A stretch of DNA of 57,750 nucleotides from Asparagopsis taxiformis (GCA_030407315.1 JALQPE010001964.1:1-57750), one strand, 5' to 3'. Counted from the stretch's first letter, positions 22,805-34,530 are shown. A program made the numbers and translations. Notes: a model not told the origin generated them from the letters alone.

Positions 22805-24182
22805 ATGATTATGCGAAATAATATCAAGATGATGAACGGGCATCAGGCGCAGTCGGAATACAGGTTGAAGCGATATGCAGCGCCGAAACTACTTAAGAAT
22901 GGCGTGACGCTTAAGAATTTCAAGTACCACGGCAGTGCTGGCATCTGCAAAATAAAAGCTGATGAAGTAGAAGAAGGCGAACAGATATATGATGATAATG
23001 AACCAGACGTTGATCGTGACGTCTTACTGCGAACGTTCGGGTTGAATGCAGCTGTACGGCCACTTCTGGTCCAGTTTGCAACTATGGCAAACGATATTGA
23101 AAATCTTCATGAAGCAGACTGCTCTTCCAGTTGGGATTATCATGCATGGCCGGAACATGGAACGAACGTGACAGCGAACGGCTCTTTTCTCACATCGCAG
23201 CTATCCCGTACGATGAAAAGCTCATGTTGCGCGACAGTAGTGATCATTCTGACTTCGAAGGACTGCTCGCCCCGAAAGACATTGCCGCCATCGCCGAGTT
23301 TGAGGACATCATGGACTATTGTTTCCGAGTCGTGTTCGCCTATGCGAAAAGCTTGGATAAACGGGATAAGGACACATTGGGTTCTGGAAAGAGGTCTGTA
23401 AAAACCAATATCAGCGTACTTCTTGGCTGGTTTGCCAAAATTGAGAGTGCCACTCTCAGACACTAGCACAGTGTGCTCATCCAGAGTGACACTATGGGCA
23501 AAATTTCAATATCCCCGTCGTTTAGGCAACATGTAGCTTTTTCTCATCCCGCTAGCGTTCATAGAACACATTGGGTTCTTCTCCTACTGGTACCTTCTTC
23601 CAATGGACTACTATATCGCGTGGCTTCTTATTACGGGCGACGAGTTGACCAATCTGTTTGGTTATGATGAAATTGACATTCCTATGGATACGTTTCGCGC
23701 CGAATTGAAGGATATGGAACACCGAGATCTACGAAGAATCAACCGGCGGGCCTGAGTCTGTCATTTTAGAATCAGACTATGCCGTAAGGTTCATCAAACC
23801 TGGGTTGGAAGACCTCCATGCTGTTGAACAAGCCAAACATCAATCGCATGTGATATATATGAGACTGCTTTCCAGCCTCCCTCAATTCTTCGCGAAAGTT
23901 TCGTGGATTGCCGAACTCTCTGTTATACTTTGGGCAGTGGCTCCAGTTTTCATTCCGTGTGGAGTATCGTACGTGTGGGACCGGGAAAATCGAAATGTAA
24001 ACTGTAGAGAATGTTGCAGTATCATCGATGTGGACAGGAACATTCTAGTTGAGACGGGGTTTGCACTATTTCTTATTCTATCGGTTAACACTAAGGAAAG
24101 CGATTTCTGGCCCCGGAAGGCTGGTGACAGCCGTTATCAAATGATACTCGGGAATGGAAGACTATACGACTCGGGAATATAG
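22805..24182 (+). pseudogene. Unknown broken gene
   Basis: Three consecutive plus-strand frames have coding-like composition: 22805 to about 23140 (acidic, ADEVEEGEQIYDDNEPDVD); about 23140-23466 (FEDIMDYCFRVVFAYAKSLD); then 23589-23755 (YLLPMDYYIAWLLITGDEL, LFGYDEIDIPMDTF) and 23755-24182 in further frames (ending with CRECCSIIDVD and hydrophobic stretches). They probably belong to one gene with several frameshifts, or a multi-exon gene. No family recognised. The last 40 bp resemble sequence near 35632-35690, so the 3' part may be retroelement-derived. Confidence 0.35.
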
Positions 24183-24496
24183 CTCACGAGGTCTCTCGGA
24201 CTTGGCAAGGGGGCATGTAGTATAGTGAACGTCAGAGCAGTATTACTGTAACCGTAATCACCTTTACAGTGCAGACTGGCCATGTAAGCTCTCTAGTATT
24301 GCTGTAATTGGACTTTTAGAGTTAATTCGAAACTTTTAGCTTTTCGCCCGATGCCGAGCTATTTCAGAATTTTACTGAATAAAGGTGTGAAACACCGGCG
24401 AGGAGCGGAAAGGCAGCGTTAGCTCCGGCGGCTCTGCGCCGGTGACCTTCGTGGTTTTAGTGTCTATTCTAGCTCCCCATTAGCTCTACCAACCTC

Positions 24497-25991
24497 TTGT
24501 CTGGCGTTGTGTTCGCGCCGACATTGCTACTTACGAGACGACACCGCGCACATCAAGCTCGCCCACCGATGGTCCAGCCTCACCCTTTGCATATACACGG
24601 ATGCAAGCGACCAGTTTTGGGCCAGCATGGTCACGCAATGTCAACCCGCAGAGCTGGAGAAACCTGTCCCAGACCAATCTCACGAACCTCACGCCTTCCT
24701 TTGAGTGGGTACCCAATAGGGAGGCGACACGGCTCAGTATGAGAGGACCGCCGGGCGGTACGACAAGAAAATTCCGCGTCCGCTCTCTCTCATACTACAA
24801 GCCACAATGCCGAATGAGGTTGTCCATTTTGACTTCCTGCACCTCGGTCAAACCCATGGCGACTTCTGCTACATTCTTGTGATTCAGGATGATATGTCAT
24901 CCCATTTCTGGCTCACACCATGCGCATCGGCCAACAGTCACACCGCGGCCCGAGAGATATCCCGTTGGATACACACATCCACTGCAATGGTGTTCTGGGT
25001 CAGCGACTAGGGATCCCATTTTAGAAACCAGGTGATGAATCACCTCGCTACAGCACGCCATGTACGCCATAATTCCACGGTAACCAATTCGCCTTGGATC
25101 AACGGGACCGTGGAAAATGTCAACAGACAGGTCCGTGCTGCGGCCACATCGATGTGGCGGCAGCACGAACCGGTGGAGGGATCCATCCTTACAGAACTTA
25201 AACTAGCACTGCAAGATTGGACTACATCCATTCCTCTAGTTTCATCAACTCTCAACGAAGCGCCACTGCAACGACTCGGGAAAAGCCCATCTGGTGACTT
25301 GCGCAGCCCACTCGAGGTGATGACATCGATTCGACCTAGGCAGAATGTCTTGATTAGCGGCATACCAAGTTCTTCTTCTCTTTCTATTGACCGTATCCGT
25401 GCAGAAAAGCTCGTATGAATCGACGAATTGCAGAGTGCCGTTATCGCATGCACAAAGACACCTCCGAGCGCGTCACGAACGCCCGCATGAAACAAATTGC
25501 GTCGCACAATCGAGATACCAATATTATCCAACCAAACTTCTCCCTGGGTGATTTTGTCCTTGTGCGCCGTGCGCAAGACAAAGGACACAAACTCAATTTC
25601 CGATGGATCGCTCTCGGCGCATCGTGAAGGTCTACAGTGACTTAGTGTACGATGTGGCCAACTTGAGTGGCGAGCACGTAGAACACGGGCGCAGCGGAAT
25701 TCTGATGTTGACTAAAACACCAACATCTCAACGGAATTGCTAGATCTCACAGACAGTACAGAAGCGCAGTACGAACTCGTCGACAAAATTGTCTCTATCG
25801 TGGAGGACCATCACGGGATATTTCTCCAGATCCAGTGGTTGGGATTACCCGATGAGATTGACCGCACATGGGTCTCGCTGCAGACCATGTATCAAGATAT
25901 GCCGGATACAGTTGTCGATTTCTTACAAACGCCCAAGAAACACAAGAACATTGTGCTACGCGCCAAACAGGCCATTAATTCCTTACCTTGA
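24497..25991 (+). mobile_element. Degenerate gypsy fragment: RNase H, integrase, chromo-like tail
   Basis: Plus-strand remnant of a third gypsy type. TLCIYTDASDQFWASMVTQ near 24575 is the RNase H start. VVHFDFLHLG (24822) and DDMSSHFWL are integrase core strands, followed by the D of FWVSD at 25007 and PWINGTVENVNRQVRAA (catalytic Glu region, 25093). The tail 25745-25990 (KIVSIVEDHHGIFLQIQWLG followed by LPDEIDRTWV) has the layout of a chromodomain (QWxGL...RTWV). Stops and frame changes occur at about 24740, 25008, 25418, 25625 and 25715. Similar integrases are common in oomycete gypsy elements, as far as I can judge from memory. Confidence 0.8.
25134..25167. repeat. 34-bp palindrome (one mismatch)
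   Basis: Arms CGTGCTGCGGCCACATC and GATGTGGCGGCAGCACG meet with no spacer and one mismatched pair. It lies inside the integrase remnant. Confidence 0.9.
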
Positions 25992-26314
25992 CCGCTCTCC
26001 CCATTCTCAACACTCAGGGGCCGTATAGAATGTACATAGCCTGTTCGGGACGACGTTTGGTTCAAACGTCCCAAGACCGTGTCCCGCTGAAATTATGGCC
26101 CATTTTCTATGACCATTTTTTGAGCCGATTCAACAAACACCTACCCTCTATGGAACACGCAACGCCGTACCGCGCAGAGGTCTCGATACTGCCATAGGAT
26201 ATATGAACGACGGATCGACCAGTCCCCTGAATTCCGGGGCAGAGTCAACTTCACAAAGAATACGCCGCTAACCTGCAAACGTCTACACGGTGAATCAAAT
26301 GAAATCAAAATTTC

Positions 26315-26358
26315 GCAATCATCAAACCATTCAGTTAACTGAATGGTTTAATGATTGC
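26315..26358. repeat. 44-bp palindrome (one mismatch)
   Basis: 22-bp arms with one mismatch, centre AGTTAACT. It lies between two gypsy remnants. Confidence 0.9.
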
Positions 26359-26694
26359 GTACGTAGCAAACATGCATACTAATGAAGAGTTAATAGCATA
26401 GTGGACGAAGTGCTAGAACACGATCACTCGCTGCAAGTGGCACAAGCCGAAGTATAAACACTAGAAAACGACTACATGATGGTTCGGGAGCTAGAAAAGA
26501 AGTTAAATAGACTAGATTACAGGGCTCCTGGTGTGATACCGCGACGCGAGCAGCCTGTGAGCAGCGCACTGGAACCCGATGGCATTCCGATAGTTGCAAA
26601 GCCTGGATACCATTCAAGTTCTGATGAGCTGAGCAGCCTTTGTCACTTGACCGAATCATCAGCAGTATGAATAGCCATCGATCGAGAAAAAAGT

Positions 26695-26723
26695 GCTGGA
26701 CTGCACAAATTGTGCAGTCCAGC
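26695..26723. repeat. 29-bp perfect palindrome
   Basis: 14-bp arms GCTGGACTGCACAA and TTGTGCAGTCCAGC around one central base. Confidence 0.92.
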
Positions 26724-27120
26724 CCATTTTTCCAAATTTTTTCCATTGAATGGAGACTGCTGATGCACGGATTTTGAAGTAGAGCCCCGTCAAAGAACAA
26801 AAGGAAACGTATGGAAAAGAGCCCGTGAGAACGGTTTGAAAGAGCTTTGCATATACGATACAAAATTTAATCGAGTCCTATCGTACGGAAGATATCGCCT
26901 CCAAGACATGGACCCTCCGTAGATCGATCATTGACAGCATCCATCGGCGCATACCGTCGCTTATTTTCAGATACATTCGGTAAGCGAAAATTTGACCGCT
27001 CAAGCCCTTCCAAGCCCTTGAAAATTTTTCTGTTACAAATGCCAATCCGACAAAAATAGCATTAACGAAGGAGTCGCATTTCTCTTAATGCCTTCTTGCG
27101 CAGTAGGTGCTGCAAGGCCT

Positions 27121-27260
27121 GTGAGTACGTCCTGAATCCTCCAAGTTTCTCAGTGCCCAAATCAAAATGAGCTAGATAGATCTATCTGAGATAATATAGA
27201 TCTATCTAGCTCATTTTGATTTGGGCACTGAGAAACTTGGAGGATTCGGGACGTACTCGC
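27121..27260. repeat. 65-bp-arm inverted repeat
   Basis: Left arm 27121-27185 and right arm 27196-27260 are reverse complements with two mismatches; spacer CTGAGATAAT. It is the longest hairpin in the window, within the gag-like part of the gypsy remnant. Confidence 0.93.
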
Positions 27261-27640
27261 TATCTTGCTATAGTTAGACGAACGTCAACGTTTGCCCTAC
27301 AGAGCGGTGCACCGCTGCAGCATGTTGCAGAAAATTTCATTTCGAAGCATAAAGATATCGGCGCAATACCAAGCCATAAACCAAAGCAACAGGAGACTCC
27401 AAGTTACAACTGCCCTCGTGTAACTCTCTTGGGTTGTTGGTTGAAATCTAACGGTTTGCAGATACAGGACCTGGCTAACGATTCGAAGATTCCTTCGAAA
27501 AACTCCCAGCGGCGGGCATAGCCTACAACTGAACTCCTTCAAATCCCATAGATCAAAATGAGAGAAGACAGCCAGTAAAGCCAGAAAGTACACATGAGTT
27601 GTCTCTTCACATGTGATGGGAGAATTACTATCAAAGTAAC

Positions 27641-28075
27641 GTGTGCTATCTGTCCGCCTGGAACTACAAGGTTTGCACAAGAATAGAACTTTCTGCAAGG
27701 ACGCAGTTAGAGAGGTTAGCATCTTTTGACACTGGAGCAGGCCTTAACTTAGTTCATGCAGATTTACTATCAAAAAATAATACGTCAAGAATCAGCAAAT
27801 CGCAACGGATCATCAACCTCTCAAGTGCCTCTAGCCATTGCCTCGAAACCATAAGGATAATTTATAATACGGTGACTATCGCCTAATACTCCGTACGGAA
27901 AACGTTTGTAGTGGTCAACAAACTGGGTGCAGATGTTATTCTCAGCGCTATTTATATCGATGAACACGTCAACGGAACTACTACCTCAACACCAGCGCGT
28001 TGTTATGGCGAACGGCGGCTATGTACCTATCGCTCGACGGCCAGCCCATACGCCGGCGAGGAAGATCAGCTCCCA
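27641..28075 (+). pseudogene. Retropepsin of the nested gypsy element
   Basis: LASFDTGAGLNLVHADLL at about 27719-27772 is the aspartic-protease active site (DTGAG). VVNKLGADVILSAIYIDEHV at about 27912 is the conserved strand before the substrate-binding loop. A stop at 27884 and a frame change near 27990 break the ORF. After the change, QRVVMANGGYVPIARRPAH continues the domain. Unlike the chromovirus at 1-14 kb, the active-site Gly is present here. Confidence 0.75.
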
Positions 28076-28564
28076 GCAGTCAGGAAGACACAAAAGAGGT
28101 TCCAAAGAGGAAAATATGCTTCTGTTTCCATCACACTCGCAAGCCATACAGAAAGCAAAGTATTGGTACACATAGATGTTTCGGGCCTTCATTTCCTATA
28201 GCTCAGCCCTAAATTGTATGCTGAGCGTCAAATTTCTCTCTGCAACAGTGAAATTATACTGCAGAAGCAAATTTCTTTCGTTGTTCGCGTCGCAGACTGT
28301 TTAAATGTGCCACATAGACTATCAAAAGGACAAGACATTGTCAGAGCCATGTTACACCAGAAACAATTTCAAAATTAATTTTGCTACCAAAGCAAATTTA
28401 TCATCTAATGTCGCAAACGAAACGCGAAGTCAAAATGAAACAACGCTCGAAAGAGGCGGAAACGATCAGGAGTCACCTCCCACCGTAAAACTGCAAAGAA
28501 GTGCGGTCTGCACTAAAGAAGATCCTGGGTTTGGCGCAGTAGCGATGCTAAGAACAGCGGCAGC

Positions 28565-28613
28565 CAGCGATCCTGCTGAAACGCCGTTCACAGAAGTTTC
28601 AGCAAGATCGCTG
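28565..28613. repeat. 18-bp-arm inverted repeat
   Basis: Arms CAGCGATCCTGCTGAAAC and GTTTCAGCAAGATCGCTG with one mismatch and a 13-bp spacer. Confidence 0.9.
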
Positions 28614-28709
28614 CGAAGATTCCAAGGGGAATGAAAAGAAGCTGCCATGGCCGAAGACGTCGATTTAGATAATTTATCGTATGAAGTTTAGTCGAAAATG
28701 CGATCGCAT

Positions 28710-28743
28710 TTTCGATAGCATTGCTCGAGCTATGCTATCGAAA
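28710..28743. repeat. 34-bp palindrome (one mismatch)
   Basis: Outer arms TTTCGATAGCA / TGCTATCGAAA enclose GCTCGAGC. Confidence 0.88.
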
Positions 28744-28759
28744 TATGTGAATATATTGA

Positions 28760-28797
28760 CAATTGACCCTGCCCTGTATACAGGGCAGGGTCAATTG
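28760..28797. repeat. 38-bp perfect palindrome
   Basis: 19-bp arms, centre CCTGTATACAGG, no spacer and no mismatch. It lies 17 bp after the previous palindrome. Confidence 0.94.
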
Positions 28798-29060
28798 GGT
28801 GAGATTGGTTTCAGCGAGAACCGAATAAAGACAAAGGAGGGGGTGAAACCAGTGTTTTGTCAACCGTACAGAGCTGGCCTGCAGGTGTGCGAGGCGGAAC
28901 GGAAGCTATTCGAAGACATGTTGGCGAGCGGATTCATCGAACCTGCGGCTTTAGATTGGGCATCACCCATGGTTCTGGTGCCGCAACAAGACAGATCGCT
29001 TCGATTTTGTGTAGATTACAGAAAATATAATAACATCACTGTCAAGGACACCTACCCATT

Positions 29061-30337
29061 AGTGGGACGTGTCCCGTATTGCGCAACGAAGGGACGAGAA
29101 GTGGTGCCTCCAAGGAACTTGGAAAGGGGGTCAAGGAAGTGTCGCCTAAGTGGTGGGCTCGCAAACGTGAGTGAGCGTTCGGAAAAAGAATCAGCTGTAA
29201 AGAGCCGCCTCGCCAGCCCGCTGGCAGCGGTGACGTGGCTGAGGAATTGTCGCCCAAGGGCGAATGGGCGCGTGCCGCCTTGCATTGGCATCGGGCCCTT
29301 CCGTGAGATTGAAATTGTATCAGCACAGACACGCCCGGTAGCACACGTGTGCGTGCGGGCTCGCTCCGCCCGTTACAGTTGTGCACTTGTACGTTACACC
29401 CGGCCGTTCCCATTAGTTTACACGTAGCAACCTAGCTATTAACTATGTTTGGCCCCTGGGCCGTATGAAGACCCCACAAGGGCCACCGACCGCCGGACCA
29501 GGACCATCAGTCCAGGCGGTCTCATTGACCACTCAAGGTCATTTGGTTGGCCACTAGACTAGTCTAGTGGCCAGTCAAGTGACCTTTGTAGCTACCGTAA
29601 AGTCAGATTGTTCCGTTTCAAATTTTCTCGACCGCCGTCGTTTTCCTTACAACTAAGCGACGGCGGCCATTCCTCTATAGGATACCGGTTTCTCTGCATC
29701 GGTCTCCAATTGGGGAATCGCTCGCGCATTTAACCAATTGCCCGCAGTGAGAACCTGCAGGAGTGCATGTGCATTACCCTAGGGAATTCCGTCTCCTCGA
29801 AAGTGGGCCACCTTCCCACATCTTTTATCGCCACCAGGCGACCGGAAGTGGTCTTCCACTCTCCGGGAAAAGGCTACCCACCGGGAGTTCTGTCGGTTCG
29901 GCACCCCAACCGATCAACCGAGCCAACGCCCGTGGGATTCTCAAACAGTCTTGACTGCAGCCGCTGTTGGTATAACAGTCTCAGAATCTGCTGAGTGGGC
30001 ACCCACGAGAGGAGTCGACCAAGATTCCCGGCGGGGATTTATCGCGCTAAGTGCCTAGTTAACCCTTAAGTGGGTTGAGGACGGCCACGGCCGATAGATC
30101 CCTCCGGAAGAAATTCAGTGGTTCCGGACCCCGCTCTACCGCCCGCTACCGGGTTATGAGACAAGTGTCCGGACTCCAAGGGATCGATCCACCCGACATA
30201 GCTCTCGGGCTGCTAGGATCGCGCGAGGCGTTTGCCTCGTGGAATCGGCGCTCTCACTCGCGAGTTCGAAGCCTTATCCCTGGCTACTTATCCTCCTCGG
30301 AGGTACAATCTATCCTACAGGGCTAAGGTCCTACACT
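29061..30337. mobile_element. 1277-bp insertion in RT with ATT target duplication
   Basis: The RT coding sequence is split between ..ACCTACCC-ATT (29058-29060) and ATT-GCCAAGAATG (30338-30340). Deleting the segment and one ATT gives TYPLPRM, the expected RT motif. The ends are short imperfect inverted repeats: AGTGGGACGT on the left and, read from the right end inward, AGTGTAGGACC. There is no long ORF. The interior holds hairpins, including a 52-bp palindrome. The ends do not match CACTA (inverse order) or a standard TG...CA LTR with a 5-bp duplication, so the class is open. A solo LTR with mutated ends is the main alternative. Confidence 0.7.
29535..29586. repeat. 52-bp palindrome (three mismatches)
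   Basis: 26-bp arms meeting at AGACTAGTCT, inside the 1277-bp insert. Confidence 0.88.
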
Positions 30338-30709
30338 ATTGCCAAGAATGGACGAGTTCTTAGATTCGCTCGGCCTTGCGCACTGACTCACTACCCACGA
30401 CTGTAACGCAGGGTATTGGCAGCTCTGCTTCACCGTAGAGGACCGAGACAAGACTACTAGACTACTTCACGTGCATTTTTGGAACCTACCGTTTAAGCCT
30501 CCTGCAGTTTGCATTGAACCGGCCACTTTTCTACGAACAATATACATCCTACTGGCAGGCTATCGCTGGAGATCCTGTCTAGTTGATCTAGACGACTTTA
30601 TTTTCTTCTCTAATTCGATCGAAGAGCACATATGACACGTAAACGACATCCTGCACTTGTTTTACGGAGCTGGTTGGTCACTGAAGCTCCAAGAATTCAA
30701 CTTTTTGAC

Positions 30710-30749
30710 GCAGTGCAAGAACTATTAATATAAATAGTTCTTGCACTGC
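30710..30749. repeat. 17-bp-arm palindrome
   Basis: Arms GCAGTGCAAGAACTATT and AATAGTTCTTGCACTGC with a 6-bp spacer. Confidence 0.92.
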
Positions 30750-30806
30750 AAGGAATCCAGGGCGGATGATGTGGCATATGCCACATCATCCGCCCTGGCT
30801 TCCTTG
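30749..30806. repeat. 58-bp palindrome (one mismatch)
   Basis: 29-bp arms centred on GGCATATGCC. It directly abuts the previous palindrome. Confidence 0.93.
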
Positions 30807-31029
30807 AAGTGGATTCTAAGAATACTAGAGCAGTAGTGGGCTCCAAAGAATCAGCTACGCAGACGCTACGATATCGCTGAGGCCAATAAAAGATATATCT
30901 TCTTATTGACCTCTGCATTGTCTATCGTAGATTTTTCCTAATCTCGCACACATCGCAGCGCCGCTTTCTACACTATTCCACAAGGGAGTCGGCTGGAAGT
31001 TTGATCTATTAGCGAGCGATCAGCGGGAC

Positions 31030-31400
31030 GCTTTCTTCACCGTCAAAACCGCCCATATTTCACCGCCATTCCTTGGTCTCCCTTGCGTTGATGTAACCTA
31101 TTCTGTTACCACTGACGAGTGTGGGCATAAATTTGCTGCTGTCTTCTACAGACATATTCATATCATGGAAAGAGATCCCCATCGGCTTCTGGAGCCGATC
31201 TCTGACGCAAGCCGAGAGGAACTACTCAGTAGGAGAAAAAAGTGTCTGACTTTAGTGTGTTCAGTGCAAATGCTTCGACCCTATCTAGAGGGTTTGCCTT
31301 TCGATGTCTACAACGACAAACAAGCATCGAAGTGGATAATGAATCTATCTGATGCCAACGGATGACTGGCACGGTGAATACTGCGGTTACTAGAGTTCAA
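31030..31400 (+). pseudogene. RNase H of the nested gypsy element
   Basis: Segments TTDECGHKFAAVFYRH, SDASREELLSRRKKCLTLV, LRPYLEGLPFDVYNDKQ and ASKWIMNLSDANG follow the order of gypsy RNase H (DACDxxxG, ERxYxxxxxECL, LRPYLEGxxFxVxTDHxAL, WIxxLxDxxG). Several catalytic positions are changed and stops are present. Beyond 31.4 kb to 31.85 kb the sequence is too decayed to assign. Confidence 0.75.
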
Positions 31401-31852
31401 CTATACTATACTATACTGAAGAGGAGCTGCTAATACGATTTCTGACTGTATCATCCGCCTACCAGCCTAAGGAGAGTTGCTACGTTCCCTGGATGACCGT
31501 ATCCCCTGTTTCGCAATAGTGGACAGTGATTAGCCACCCAAACTTGATCGGAATCACCAAATAAGAGGTTTATCTGGTGATAAAGACGAGTGGGACGAAG
31601 GATATGATTTATTAGATTATAACTTGGTTATTGAGGTACTCCTAGTAGAAGAGCTGATATTTCCCCCAATTTCAATCATCACCTTGGTGGAATCTCTATA
31701 TTACGATGAGTATAGCTGCGAAAAAAAGTAGATGAAAAAGATAGGGGCCAACTGTCCTTCAAAAAGGAACTTCGAGGCTTATTAGTCCGTGTACCTCTCC
31801 AGCTGAAAAATCTGAACAAATTGTCTTCCCACAGGATCTGAGATCCGGTGTA

Positions 31853-32340
31853 TTGTATCTTGCTCACTATCTACATATGCATGGACATCCGGACCCCAGG
31901 CCTGGTATCACAAAGATGTTTTCTACTCTTCGAAGAAAATATTACTGGCCACTAATGTCTATGGATGTGTACAAAACTGTGCAAAATTGTCAGGCCCATG
32001 TGCACAAGCGAATTACGCTGCGGAAGAACTTCTCTTTTAAAAGATTTTCTCACCACGTCGGCCCCTGGAATTCGTCGCTATCGACATTCCCAGAACTCTA
32101 AAGCCTACATCGCAAGGAAAAAATACCTCCTCGCTACCACCGATTGCTTCGCTATTCGAAATTGACCAAAAGAACACATCTCAAAACTACCACTGCGTAT
32201 AAAATCGCTAGAGAGATCTGCAAGGATTGGGTGTTCGTTTATGGATCACCAGTTTCCTTATCGTCCAATAACGATGGCCAATTTACCTCCAAGAACTTTT
32301 CCGCAATATGTAACATCTTCGGTATCTGAAACCCGTACAC
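31853..32340 (+). pseudogene. Integrase zinc domain and core start of the nested gypsy element
   Basis: LAHYLHMHGHPDPRPGITKM, then FSTLRRKYYWPLMSMDVYKT and VQNCQAHVHK form the H2C2 region (the second Cys replaced by His). LATTDCFAI...LTKRTHLKTTTAYKIA and VFVYGSPVSLSSNNDGQFTS form the core (the usual SDNG changed to SNNDG). It is cut at 32340 in NPYT by the hAT element and resumes at 34804 with the same residues. Confidence 0.83.
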
Positions 32341-32901
32341 TAGACCTGTTCGCGGTCCATATTCTCCACAGTCCGGCCCAGTCCTTGTACATGTTTAGAT
32401 GTCCAACATTTCGGTTCTGAAGGCAGTGGGTTGAAACAGTCCGCGTATCATACCCAGAATCGGTCTTTTAAATTATTGCTGTAAACGTGAAGCAGTCTGA
32501 GATGAAACTATCTCATTATTGATATCATCCACTCCATTTGCCTTCATATCCAGTAACTGTCCCAATATGGCCAACCGGGACCAGATTGGACTATTTGGAC
32601 TGATTCAGAAGCAAACCTCACGGACTATTCAAACGTTTTTAATATAGATGGCTCATTGGATTGAGTTATTTCACGAGGATCTATGAATCTACAGCTGCAT
32701 GGAGCACTACTAATTCCATATGCCGGGAAAAATCGCCCATGAGCAGATTTCAACATGGCAGACGATTGAAATCAATCTCCTCCACGAGCTTCCTCATCCA
32801 CAGTATCCGAGATTTCCAGCGATAGGAGATCGAAACGAGCGAAAATAAGCGACGTGTAGGAATTCTTCAAAAGGATCAAAATTGGGACACGGGAGGACCC
32901 T

Positions 32902-32985
32902 GAATGTCTTCTTTGTCATCAACGTTACAGCCTAAAAACGGCTACTGGTACATTATCTCGGTACATCAACGACATTCACGGATCT
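32902..32985 (+). pseudogene. BED-type zinc finger of the hAT transposase
   Basis: Reads ECLLCHQRYSLKTATGTLSR followed by YINDIHG: CX2C plus a terminal His, with the first zinc-binding His of the usual HX3-5H replaced by Tyr. BED fingers bind the transposon ends. It is separated from the transposase core by about 100 bp with frame breaks. Confidence 0.65.
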
Positions 32986-33083
32986 TTTAAGGACAATAGT
33001 CAAATGAATACCTCCCTTGATGGAAATCTCAATAACGGGATTAGAATACCGAAAGCAAGTAAACGGAGGAGCTTACCAAACAA

Positions 33084-34530
33084 TTGTTTCGTTGGATCGT
33101 AAACTCTGGGCAACCTTTTTCCGATGATGAACATGAGGACCTGATAAGGTATTTAAATATGATGAATGATAACTACAAGCTCCATAGCAGAACTACTGTT
33201 CAGAGCCACATAATGCATAAATGCTCCATAGCTAGAGCAAAGATGAAGCTTGCACTGCAAAAAATGGCACGAAAAGTAAGCTTAACTACCGATGCATGGT
33301 CTTCACGAATTTACAGAGGGTATAGGTGCGTGAATGTTCATTGGATCGATGAAAAATGGAGAATGAGAAGCTTTCCACTCGATTTCAAGCGATTTCCATG
33401 ACCACACACGGGCGATGCAGCATTCACGTTGTTCCTGGATTCGTTGCAGGAATAGGGACTTGAGAATAAAGTTTAATCCATTATCAAAGACAATGGAAAA
33501 GATATTTGCAAAGTAATTGAGAAGATACATACTATGTTGGTTCATAAGTGCACTCTGCAAAATTTGCACATCAGATGTATTGCTCATGTGATAAACCTTG
33601 CTGTGAAGAAGTGGAAGGATATTATACATTCCGAGATAGGGACGATATGAACTCTCATAAGCGCTTTTAGATCATCAGTTAAGATGAATCTATTTGAGAG
33701 TCTGAAGATAGAACTTGGTCTGAGCTCAGTCTCTTTCTCGTCCCTGGGTGTGGAAACAAGATTGTCATCTACGTTCAATATGATAGAAAGCGCATATAAG
33801 GCGAAAATAGTGTTGACTGCTGTTGCTAATCGAGTTATTGGGATAAGGATTGCATCCATAAGTGATGATGAATGGGGAAAGGCTAAGCGATTGTGTGAGT
33901 TTCTAAAGACTGCAACGAGTGTTACCGAACATCAATCTGGATCTTTCTATATTACATTGAGTTTCAGCGTTCTGGCATATCGGGTATAGATTAAGAGATG
34001 CACTTGTGCAATAGAAAGTGAAGACTTGGTCGTGAGAAGGCTGGCTGACGAGATGCTCAAAAAAGCTTGATGCTCCCAAATATATTGTATGCTCCGATGT
34101 TTCATTCCTTTCGCTATTTATAGATCCTAGAATACTGAAAGATGTTTTAGAGGACGAATCAGTGCTGCGACGACACGTCCAAATATCTCAATCTTTTTGT
34201 TCAAGAGAATGGTCAAGAAAAGGAAAAATCGCTTTGTGAACAGTTGATAGAAGAGAAAAGGCGCCCTCTACTTTTTCCGTTTGATGAAGTTCGTCGATTT
34301 CTACAGGAAACTAACTAGGGTGATCCAAATCTAAACCCTCTAGAATGGTAGAAAAGTAACAAGAAGTGCTTTCCGAGCATTGCAGAGATAGCAAGGGAGG
34401 TTCTTGCGATACAAGCTTCGTCTGTCGCATCAGAAAGTACTTTTTCGGTTAGTGGGAGAATTGTGTCTTCAATGAGGATTACACTATCTGATGAGTCTAT
34501 TTCTGCTTCTGTGCTATTGCGGGGATGACT
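33084..34530 (+). pseudogene. hAT-family transposase (broken)
   Basis: 33084-33401 reads RKVSLTTDAWSSRIYRGYRC and VNVHWID, the hAT first catalytic Asp region (TTDxWSS). About 33480-33620 reads KDNGKDICKVIEKIH and LQNLHIRCIAHVINLAVKKW (CxxHxxNL motif with the second Asp region before it). 33684-33989 is the insertion-domain region. About 34360-34530 reads CFPSIAEIAREVLAIQASSV followed by ASESTFSVSGRI, the C-terminal hAT dimerisation domain. Stops at 33400, about 33455, 33475, 33650 and 33988 make it inactive. Confidence 0.88.

Larger units (their letters stand above)
28681..29060 (+). pseudogene. RT N-terminal half of the nested gypsy element
   Basis: Open frame from 28681 that reads FCQPYRAGLQVCEAERKLFE, then [40 protein letters not shown] and P. 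This is the fingers part of a gypsy RT. It is cut at 29060 by the 1277-bp insertion, and the following part resumes at 30341 with PRMDEFLDSLG. Two palindromes (28710-28743 and 28760-28797) lie in the N-terminal linker. Confidence 0.85.
30341..30910 (+). pseudogene. RT C-terminal half of the nested gypsy element
   Basis: Resumes RT after the insertion with PRMDEFLDSLGLAH, then [20 protein letters not shown] (30385-30450), PATFLRTIYILLAGYRWRSC and LVDLDDFIFFSNSIEEH (the YLDD box altered to VDLDD), and GWSLKLQEFNFLTQCK (thumb). A stop at about 30382 and frame changes make it inactive. The thumb is then disturbed by two adjacent palindromes at 30710-30806. Confidence 0.82.

Noticed and set aside
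29061..30337. CACTA-type transposon
   Set aside because: The ends run AGTG...CACT, the reverse of the CACTA...TAGTG order, and no transposase is present.
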